From: a virus
DNA length: 41,906 bases
IMG/VR virus record: IMGVR_UViG_3300020162_001586
Span: 1-41,906 of that record
Reading direction: 5' to 3' (one strand)
The position numbers were made by a program, and so were the translations under genes. Within the stretch, counting starts at the first letter, position 1. Each line of letters begins with the position of its first letter. The notes beneath the pieces were generated by a model. The model had not been told where the DNA came from and ran no database searches. It was given only the letters and a program-made list of their open reading frames with translations. Positions 8,568-14,004 of the stretch are shown piece after piece.

Positions 8568-8753
8568 TCACCTCTTCACCAACGGGCTGACGATCCCAGC
8601 CAACACCTCAATGGCGCGATACAGCTTGACGGCCAGCCTCCTGTAGTTGCTCAGTGCTTCGTCATCTTTCGGTGTTGGGGTCATGTTCACAATGACCAGG
8701 GCCACACCATGAATTGCTACTGCAAGAGCAACGTAGTCTGCAATACGGTCCAC
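8568..8753 (-). CDS. Putative small holin
   Basis: The 61-residue protein has one hydrophobic segment (YVALAVAIHGVALVIVNM, residues 7-24), a TPTPKDDE motif, and then an amphipathic helix with YRRLAVKLYRAIEVLAGI. The order membrane segment, TPTP-DDE, tyrosine/arginine helix is familiar from small phage holins. It is the last gene of the minus-strand late unit, opposite the endolysin gene, so the two lysis functions are encoded on converging strands. Alternatively it is a small membrane protein of another kind. Confidence 0.6.
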   Translation of the reverse strand: MDRIADYVALAVAIHGVALVIVNMTPTPKDDEALSNYRRLAVKLYRAIEVLAGIVSPLVKR

Positions 8754-8782
8754 CTGTTGATTGGCATCTTGGCCAACCCTAC

Positions 8783-9010
8783 TTAATCCTTGACTTCCGG
8801 CAAGCGACCGCTCTCCAGTCTGCGGATGCGTGCCTCATGGTCGCGCAGATCACCCTCCAACAGGTGAATATCCTTTTGCAATTCAGACCGCAACAGACGC
8901 ACCTCATTGAGGATTGCGTCCATACCCCTCTTCATGGAGCCGTGCTCTACGGCCATCTTCCAGAGGGCGCCTGTTGCAGCTACCCCAACAACAGACGCGA
9001 CTTCAAGCAT
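8783..9010 (-). CDS. Small membrane-anchored coiled-coil protein
   Basis: The 75-residue protein has a short hydrophobic N-terminus (VASVVGVAATGALWKMAV) followed by a heptad-like helix (ILNEVRLLRSELQKDIHLLEGDLRDHEARIRRLE). It lies between the reverse transcriptase and the putative holin genes. This architecture suits a holin partner, pinholin regulator or spanin-like component. No lipobox is visible. The call is structural, not homology-based. Confidence 0.6.
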   Translation of the reverse strand: MLEVASVVGVAATGALWKMAVEHGSMKRGMDAILNEVRLLRSELQKDIHLLEGDLRDHEARIRRLESGRLPEVKD

Positions 9011-9023
9011 TTAACCGAAGAAT

Positions 9024-10052
9024 CTACGTGCAGATTACCGAGCGTAGGCCACCCTTCCAGCACCGAAGCCAGGCATAAATCTCCGGCCGGTGTTCAGGGT
9101 TCACCCTCCAGAGCAGCCCCGCGACGCGCTTCAGGCTGGCCGTGTCCTTGGCGTGGCTGAGATAGGCCATGGCCGTCTCCAGGCTGCAGCCTGTGGCCTT
9201 GCGCTTCAGGCGCTTCAGCGAGCGCTTGCGGATCAGCTTGTAGCTGCGCCAGTGCCGGTAGCCCACCCAGTCCACCCCGTCATCGACCCAACCCACACCA
9301 CTCTTGTTATTGAGCGCCATGCCCAGCTCCTGCACTCTGGCGTCCATCGCCTGGTGGGCGGCGTGGGCCTCGGCTGCCGTCTCGAACAGGGCGATCATGT
9401 CGTCGCAGTAGCGCAGGTAGGTGGTGAGCCCCAGGTCGCGGCGAGCGAAGTGATCGAGGGGGTTGAGCGCCATGTTGGCCATGATCTGGCTGGTGCTTGC
9501 GCCAATCGGAATGCCGCAGTCGCCGCCGTTCACCGTGATGTAGCGCCACAACAACTCCAGGGTGGGCTTGCATTTGATGTGGCGGCACATCTCCAAATAC
9601 AGCGCCTGGTGATTGATGCTGTAGAAGAACTTGCGGATATCCAGGCTGAGGTAATACTTCCATCGCCTGTTGCGCATGTAGCTCTGTAGTTGCTGACTGC
9701 AGCGGTGTGTGCCGCGGCCAATCAGGCAGCTGTAGGTGTGGCCAATCAACCGTTGCTGCAGTGGCATTCGCAGCGCATTACAGACCGAATGCTGGACGAT
9801 TCGATCTTCCAGGAACGGCGCCTGGATCAGCCGGGGCTTGGGGTCCTTGATCCAGAACTCATAGTGCGGCCGCGGTTTGTACCTCCCGCTCAGCAGCCGC
9901 TCCTCAAGGCGTGACAGGTTGACTGCCAGGTTGCTCTCGTACTGGAGGATCAACCGCTTGGTGCCCTTGCCACTGCGCACCTCCCTCCAGGCGTCGAGCA
10001 GGGCGTCGTAATTGGCGATCTGAGGCCAGAGATTGCCGAGTTTGTGGGGCAT
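9024..10052 (-). CDS. DGR reverse transcriptase
   Basis: The 342-residue protein has the usual length of diversity-generating retroelement RTs. In order: FWIKDPKPRLIQAPFLEDR and GRGTHRCSQQL (N-terminal RT motifs), YLSLDIRKFFYSI (motif A, catalytic Asp), IPIGASTSQIMAN (the (I/L/V)GxxxSQ signature that separates DGR RTs from most others), and YLRYCDDMIAL (motif C, catalytic Asp pair; Cys at the variable position). WVGYRHW and a basic thumb region follow. Maturase and endonuclease domains are absent, which argues against a group II intron. It copies the template RNA with errors opposite adenines, and the cDNA replaces the variable repeat. The template repeat lies 133 bp upstream on the same strand. 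Confidence 0.97.
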   Translation of the reverse strand: MPHKLGNLWPQIANYDALLDAWREVRSGKGTKRLILQYESNLAVNLSRLEERLLSGRYKPRPHYEFWIKDPKPRLIQAPFLEDRIVQHSVCNALRMPLQQRLIGHTYSCLIGRGTHRCSQQLQSYMRNRRWKYYLSLDIRKFFYSINHQALYLEMCRHIKCKPTLELLWRYITVNGGDCGIPIGASTSQIMANMALNPLDHFARRDLGLTTYLRYCDDMIALFETAAEAHAAHQAMDARVQELGMALNNKSGVGWVDDGVDWVGYRHWRSYKLIRKRSLKRLKRKATGCSLETAMAYLSHAKDTASLKRVAGLLWRVNPEHRPEIYAWLRCWKGGLRSVICT

Positions 10053-10310
10053 GGTGAGACGGTCGCAGAGCTACTGGAATCACCTTCCCCGGCTATTGAG
10101 AGCCCGAAGACTCAAGGACAGACTCCCTCCCTTCAACACGGCACGGAAGGTTCCCGTGAGAACCAACGCTGGGCGTGATTGTGTCGAAGTCGGACGGCAC
10201 GAGCGCCATTGTTGTTGTTCGCGTTGCCAGAATCGTTGTTGAGATTCACGTTGAACACCCCCGCATTGGCGGTGTTGTTCCAGTTGCCCCCAACAATCGG
10301 CAGCATGTCA
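10053..10310 (-). ncRNA. DGR template RNA region (template repeat plus spacer)
   Basis: This non-coding stretch between avd and the RT gene holds the template repeat (10186-10310) and a 133-nt spacer up to the RT start. In the characterised Bordetella phage DGR, the RNA just downstream of the template is needed for cDNA priming, and the spacer here has a comparable length. On the transcribed strand I see CACGG/CCGTG and a GAGTC-TTCG-GGCTC hairpin with a UUCG loop (10100-10113). The RNA boundaries are inferred. Confidence 0.8.
10186..10310 (-). repeat. DGR template repeat (TR)
   Basis: This aligns without gaps to 10726-10850 at an exact 540-bp offset. There are 23 mismatches in 125 bp and every one is at a T on the plus strand, that is an A in the sense strand of the template. 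23 of its 32 adenines are changed and no G, C or T position differs. In the reading frame of the variable protein it encodes 13 Asn (AAC/AAT) codons, the classic diversifiable codon, and all 13 differ in the variable repeat. The 5' end overlaps the avd stop codon. Confidence 0.98.
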
Positions 10311-10718
10311 GGAGTCCGCCCTGAGTTCAGAGCGTAGCCAGCCTCCCAGGAGCCTGCCCACCTCATCGAGCTTTTCACAGGCAACGCGATGACGCCTGGG
10401 TTCAATGTGCTTGGCCTCCACAGCCAGGTTGAGCAGCTGCCGGAGGAACTCATGCTGCACGTTGAAGCGGGTGAGATCGGTCTTCTTGTGCTGCTTCTTG
10501 TTGGCCGCAATGGCCAACTCCAAGCAGAGGTAGCCGATCTCACGCATCTTGGCGCTGAGGACGTACTTTTCGTACCGCGGCATGTTCCGGGTGAGAACGT
10601 CGAGGTAGAGGCAGAGGTCCTTGCAGCGCCGCTCAATGAGCCAGTAGCGCTCCTGCCTGGCATCCAGTCCTTCTGGAGGAGAAGGGGAGGCTGCCGCCTC
10701 CCCCACATGGCTGCTCAC
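10308..10718 (-). CDS. avd: Avd-like accessory variability determinant
   Basis: The protein (136 residues from GTG 10718) is basic and all-helical, as expected of the pentameric four-helix-bundle Avd that binds the RT and template RNA. Recognisable features are RYWLIERRCKDLCLYL near residue 24, a basic middle (NKKQHKKTDLTRF), LRQLLNLAVEAKHI, and the family-like ending KLDEVGRLLGGWLRSE. The GTG overlaps the TGA of the variable protein gene (GTGA), so translation is probably coupled, and this overlap sits in the loop of the hairpin after the variable repeat. The first 20 residues are Pro/Ser/Ala-rich and contain a second hairpin at DNA level. Confidence 0.93.
   Translation of the reverse strand: MSSHVGEAAASPSPPEGLDARQERYWLIERRCKDLCLYLDVLTRNMPRYEKYVLSAKMREIGYLCLELAIAANKKQHKKTDLTRFNVQHEFLRQLLNLAVEAKHIEPRRHRVACEKLDEVGRLLGGWLRSELRADS
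10684..10703 (-). promoter_or_regulatory. Second perfect hairpin downstream of the variable repeat
   Basis: GGGGAGGC and GCCTCCCC form a perfect 8-bp stem with a 4-nt loop, 22 bp beyond the end of the variable repeat and inside the avd coding sequence. It has no counterpart beside the template repeat. Confidence 0.7.
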
Positions 10719-10725
10719 GCAGCCA
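10708..10725 (-). promoter_or_regulatory. DGR retrohoming hairpin/cruciform next to the variable repeat
   Basis: On the minus strand TGGCTGC-GTGA-GCAGCCA forms a perfect 7-bp GC-rich stem with a 4-nt GNRA-type loop. It starts immediately where homology between the repeats ends (10726). In the Bordetella phage DGR a hairpin/cruciform of this kind just downstream of VR stimulates target recognition. The template repeat lacks it. The loop contains the TGA of the variable protein and the GTG of avd. Confidence 0.85.
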
Positions 10726-12253
10726 GAAGGCGGACGGCACGAGCGCCAATGTAGAGGCTCGCGCCGCCAGAAACGTCGCCGAGAATCACGCCGAACACCC
10801 CCGCAGCGGCGGTGTAGCCCCAGTCGCCCCCAACAAACGGCAGCAGGTCATTCGGGCTTGAGCGATACACGCCGTCACCACCAAAGATGTTGGTGCTGGT
10901 CTGGCTCGCGCTGGTGCCCAGCTCCCGCGGGATCAGGCACTCGGTCATCGCCCGCCGGGTGGCGTTGCTGAAGTTGGCCGAGGGGTGGAAGGTCCCTCCG
11001 CTGTGGGGCACCAGGTAGCTCCAGCCGGCGCTGCCGAACCAGATGCCGTTATCAGCCCCAGCCGCGCTCTCTGCCGCCAGGGACAGCACACCAGCGGCGC
11101 CTGTGATTGAGGCGTTGCCCGTGGTGTTGGTCCACTCAGCGCTGCTCGGGAACAGACGGAAGCCGCTGTTGCCGCCACCGCTGTTGGTCAGACCAGGGGA
11201 GCACTCCCACTGGTTGCCGTTCACGTCCACGATCCCGCTCAGCTGGCCGTTGTGGGTGGTGTGTTCCACCGCCGAGGCCCCGCTGATGCGAGCCGCACCG
11301 GTGAAGGCGCGGTTGCTGCGGCCGGCATAGCCGCTGCCGTTGTGACCGGTCAGGTCGGTGCGGGCGAACTGCAGGCTGGACTTGTTCACGTCCGAGCCGT
11401 AGTTGTTGTTCCCCTTGGGGGCGTAGGGCGCCACGTCCATCCAGGCCGCCTTGGTGGTGGCACCGGCAATCGGAGCACCGCCACCATCGAGCAGGGCCTG
11501 GGCGTGAGCCAGCGACAGGAAGGCGATCTGGCTGCGGATCCACAGCGGGCAGGGAGCAAAGTCCGCACCGCGGGTCTTCACCAGGGCCCACACGCCGCCG
11601 AGGTTGTTGGCAGGGGTGCCGGCAGCGCTGTTCAACGCAGTGCTGTTGCACAGGCTGAAGGGGCTGTTCCAGTCGGTGCCGCCGTCGTCCTTGGTGGTGG
11701 GGCTGACGGGCCAATGCAGCGGGCGGGAGACCGCGATGCCGCCGGTGAGCGGAGTGCCACCGGGGCCATTGGTGTGGTTCGGGGAGCCAGAGCCATCGGG
11801 CTTGCCGTTGGAGATCTGGTACTTGTCCACGAACACGCCCAGCAGGCTGCCGCCGGCGTCAGTGAAGGCCTTGGGCAGCACAGCGTTGCCCGACTGGGTG
11901 TCGCTGATCACGATCTTGGTGCCGTAGGACGGCGCATTCGTGTTGCCAGGTGCTTGCACGTCGATGTAGTGCGCTGGGATGAAGCACACAATCGAAGCGC
12001 TCGGCAGGTGGATGTAGTTGCCGAAGTGCGGGTGCTCCCGCAGCGGGTCATAGGTGCCCGAACTCAGCGGGGCGATGTCTGCTGGCAGGTACTCAATCGG
12101 GCAGCAACCGATGCCAAAGCCAGACATGCCGGCCAGGCCCACGGTATAGCGCCACTGATCGCGGTAGCCATACCACTCGTTCTCGATGTTGAAGATCCCC
12201 GAGGGACCAACAATGCGCTCCTTAACGCGGAGCAGCGGGGTGATGACAGTCAT
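10715..12253 (-). CDS. DGR variable protein, C-type-lectin/FGE-like fold, probable tail adhesin
   Basis: The protein has 512 residues. The C-terminal half looks like the C-type-lectin fold of formylglycine-enzyme-like DGR targets: VDVNGNQWECSPG resembles the NxWEW strand, and the end is GARAVRL, a typical terminus for such domains. The variable repeat encodes about residues 468-510, leaving only two fixed residues. Sixteen of 41 aligned residues differ from the template, all explained by adenine changes. The N-terminal half (with SGFGIGCCPIEYLP) does not match a family I know and may attach to the fibre or tail. It follows the fibre gene cluster on the same strand, so it most likely carries the receptor-binding tip. 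No membrane segment is seen. Confidence 0.94.
   Translation of the reverse strand: MTVITPLLRVKERIVGPSGIFNIENEWYGYRDQWRYTVGLAGMSGFGIGCCPIEYLPADIAPLSSGTYDPLREHPHFGNYIHLPSASIVCFIPAHYIDVQAPGNTNAPSYGTKIVISDTQSGNAVLPKAFTDAGGSLLGVFVDKYQISNGKPDGSGSPNHTNGPGGTPLTGGIAVSRPLHWPVSPTTKDDGGTDWNSPFSLCNSTALNSAAGTPANNLGGVWALVKTRGADFAPCPLWIRSQIAFLSLAHAQALLDGGGAPIAGATTKAAWMDVAPYAPKGNNNYGSDVNKSSLQFARTDLTGHNGSGYAGRSNRAFTGAARISGASAVEHTTHNGQLSGIVDVNGNQWECSPGLTNSGGGNSGFRLFPSSAEWTNTTGNASITGAAGVLSLAAESAAGADNGIWFGSAGWSYLVPHSGGTFHPSANFSNATRRAMTECLIPRELGTSASQTSTNIFGGDGVYRSSPNDLLPFVGGDWGYTAAAGVFGVILGDVSGGASLYIGARAVRLLAA
10726..10850 (-). repeat. DGR variable repeat (VR)
   Basis: This is the 3' end of the variable protein gene and is homologous to the template repeat at 10186-10310. 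The 3' end (sense strand) keeps a GC-rich, unchanged run of 18 bases (GGCGCTCGTGCCGTCCG and its preceding base), the expected initiation-of-mutagenic-homology segment. Changed codons include AAC to GGC, TAC, GCC, ATC, CTC and AGC. Confidence 0.98.
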
Positions 12254-12256
12254 GGA

Positions 12257-12538
12257 TCAGGCCTCGTTGAAGGGGGCGGGGTAGAAGGTCACAGGGCTGG
12301 GCAGGCCGTCTTTGCTGATGGCCGTCACCGGCTGGTCGTCAGCCCAGATGTCGATGTCATCGCCATCGCCGTAGGCGCCGAAGTAATCGAAGCCGTCATG
12401 GGTGTTGGCGTCAGGATCTGCATTCCGTTGCAGGGCCACCAGGGTGAAGGTGGGCTCAACACCGGGTTCTTGCGCAGGCCACTGCACGTTGGTGCCGGGC
12501 TCTGGTTCAGCCTTGAAAAAGCGAAAGTCCATGGTCAT
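12257..12538 (-). CDS. Hypothetical protein upstream of the DGR variable protein
   Basis: The start at ATG 12538 overlaps the preceding stop (TGATG) and gives 93 residues; ATG 12532 is a second possibility. The protein is acidic, with FTLVALQRN in the middle and a DGFDYFGAYGDGDDIDIWADD stretch that could bind metal ions. It ends three bases before the variable protein ATG, so the two are probably co-translated. I do not recognise a family. It may be a chaperone or structural partner of the adhesin, by position only. Confidence 0.7.
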   Translation of the reverse strand: MTMDFRFFKAEPEPGTNVQWPAQEPGVEPTFTLVALQRNADPDANTHDGFDYFGAYGDGDDIDIWADDQPVTAISKDGLPSPVTFYPAPFNEA

Positions 12539-12705
12539 CACATGTGAGAGGCGGAGGTGGGGTCGATCACAGAACGACCGCCATAGCTGCGATCACCTGG
12601 GCGACCGATGGGCAGTGTGTCGGGATCGAATTGCTGCAGTTTCTGCAGGCTGGGTTCGGCTACCGGCGCTGTGGCCGGAAACCCTGTGGACGGAAGTACG
12701 GCCAT
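12538..12705 (-). CDS. Small Pro/Ser-rich protein in the fibre cluster
   Basis: A 55-residue frame starts at ATG 12705 and overlaps the stop of the upstream gene and the start of the downstream gene by one base each (TGATG at both ends). It begins MAVLPSTGFPATAPVAEP and contains FDPDTLPIGRPGDRSYGG. The seamless spacing is the main evidence that it is real. It has no hydrophobic segment or known motif. Confidence 0.6.
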   Translation of the reverse strand: MAVLPSTGFPATAPVAEPSLQKLQQFDPDTLPIGRPGDRSYGGRSVIDPTSASHM

Positions 12706-12971
12706 CAGCAGAAGCTCCCTGACGGAAGGTGAATGGGGTTGTAGGCGTCTGCACTGATGTAGTGAAACGCTGTGCCTGGAGGTACCACCGGGCCAACGCC
12801 AAACGGCACCTGGCCTGGAGTGCCAACAGAGAACGAACCATTGCGATAGATCGCAGTCAGTTCATCCAGCAGCACCGAGCCAGTCGTGCCCTCTGGCCCG
12901 ACTGGTCCGATGGGGCCTGGGACAACAGGAGCAAACGTTCCTGTAAATGGGTTGAAGGCGTAGGTAGCCAT
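12705..12971 (-). CDS. Collagen-like fibre satellite sharing the fibre's C-terminal domain
   Basis: The protein has 88 residues. The N-terminus has a short collagen-like Gly-Pro stretch (GPIGPVGPEG). The C-terminal 45 residues are clearly related to the C-terminus of the tail fibre protein at 13177-13956: FSVGTPGxxPFGxGPVxxPGxAF and then YxPIHxPSGSFC, both ending in the same Cys. It probably arose by duplication and may provide an alternative tip or trimerisation piece. It lies two genes downstream of the fibre in a chain of overlapping minus-strand genes. Confidence 0.78.
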   Translation of the reverse strand: MATYAFNPFTGTFAPVVPGPIGPVGPEGTTGSVLLDELTAIYRNGSFSVGTPGQVPFGVGPVVPPGTAFHYISADAYNPIHLPSGSFC

Positions 12972-12973
12972 GA

Positions 12974-13177
12974 TCAGACCTTCGTGATGCTGGTGACGTT
13001 GTTATTGCCGTCATAGGTCATGGTCAGTGTTGCCACCGCCACGCCGGCTGCGCCGCCTTGTTTGTAAATGACGGTTGTTGGGTTGACGCCCGTGTAGGTC
13101 AGCGAAATGAAATCATGCTCCGGGATGGCAAGACCCGGAATCGCTGGTTCAATCCGTCGCAGTGTTTCAGTGGCCAT
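12974..13177 (-). CDS. Small fibre-associated protein
   Basis: From ATG 13177, which overlaps the fibre stop (TAATG), the frame gives 67 residues. The N-terminus has IPGLAIPEHDFISLTYTG, then VIYKQGG, ending in VATLTMTYDGNNNVTSITKV. Small proteins of this pattern commonly follow tail fibre genes in marine phages and appear as short beta-rich virion proteins, but I cannot name a function. Confidence 0.72.
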   Translation of the reverse strand: MATETLRRIEPAIPGLAIPEHDFISLTYTGVNPTTVIYKQGGAAGVAVATLTMTYDGNNNVTSITKV

Positions 13178-13956
13178 TAGCAAAAGCTCCCAGAAGGAAC
13201 GTGAATTGGGTAGTAATCGCTTTGGGCAATGCCTGTGAAGGCTTTCCCAGGTGAAAGCACTGGCCCAATGCCAAATGGGATTGAACCAGGAGTGCCAACA
13301 CTGAAAGCTGCATTGACCAGTACACCCAGGGGTTCAAGTACCTGGATGGGGCTTTGGGGAACGGCAGCAGCTGTTGCGATTTGAACGGCTGCATTGGCGG
13401 CAGAAGCCGCCGCGTTTGCCGTAGTTGTAACTGCTGTTGCGGCAGCTGTTGCTGCATCTGCTGCAGCAATTGCCGCAGTGGCTTCTGCATCGGCTGAAGC
13501 GGCTGAAGCCGCCGCGGCCGAAGCCGAAGCAGAGGCAGCTGCGGCGCTTGCGCCAATTTGAGTGATAGCAGCATTGCTGACATCCTCTTGCTCCTGCACC
13601 ACGTACAGGTTGTAGAGAGTGGCGTCATTCAGCTGATCTGCAGTCAGCAGGGTGCCCTGGCCAAATGTCGTATAAGGGCCGTCACCTTGAGTGATGCGCC
13701 TCAGGATGACTCCAGCCCCAGCAGCAATGCCGCTGGTCAATACAACTGCAGTTCCTGCTCCATTGAATCCCCACTGGGAGGGCCTTGTCAGCTCAACAAG
13801 CGTTGTTCCATTATCAACAGTGCTATAGACATGGATATGGGAAGGGAGCAGATAGCTGATCGCCTTCCCGCCGCTTGTCGTCAGAGCAAAGGTCGTCGTG
13901 CCTGCAGGCTGACCCGCATAGCTGACCCCGGAGTATGTGAATGTGGGAAGCGCCAT
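13177..13956 (-). CDS. Short tail fibre with T7 gp17-type anchor
   Basis: The protein has 259 residues. Residues 1 to about 130 match the T7 tail-fibre N-terminal domain (YLLPSHIHVYSTVDNGTTLVEL, IAAGAGVILRRITQG, LTADQLNDATLYNLYVVQE), which attaches the fibre to the tail. About 70 residues of almost pure Ala/Ser/Thr follow, probably a trimeric coiled-coil shaft, then a 47-residue C-terminal domain repeated in the gene at 12705-12971. It is much shorter than T7 gp17 (553 residues) and has no large receptor-binding domain, so binding is probably supplied by partners such as the DGR variable protein. That division of labour is inference. Confidence 0.9.
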   Translation of the reverse strand: MALPTFTYSGVSYAGQPAGTTTFALTTSGGKAISYLLPSHIHVYSTVDNGTTLVELTRPSQWGFNGAGTAVVLTSGIAAGAGVILRRITQGDGPYTTFGQGTLLTADQLNDATLYNLYVVQEQEDVSNAAITQIGASAAAASASASAAAASAASADAEATAAIAAADAATAAATAVTTTANAAASAANAAVQIATAAAVPQSPIQVLEPLGVLVNAAFSVGTPGSIPFGIGPVLSPGKAFTGIAQSDYYPIHVPSGSFC

Positions 13957-14004
13957 CTGCGACGGGTCCTGGCGTTTAGCACAACCTTACCGCCGCGAGA
14001 AGGA

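Noticed and set aside
9024-10052. Group II intron or retron reverse transcriptase
   Set aside because: There is no maturase or HNH domain or intron RNA, and the SQ motif, avd and TR/VR pair all identify a DGR.
11252-12547. 431-codon plus-strand frame opposite the variable protein
   Set aside because: Antisense shadow of a GC-rich gene. The composition (Gly/Val/Arg) is typical of such shadows, and the minus-strand gene is well supported.
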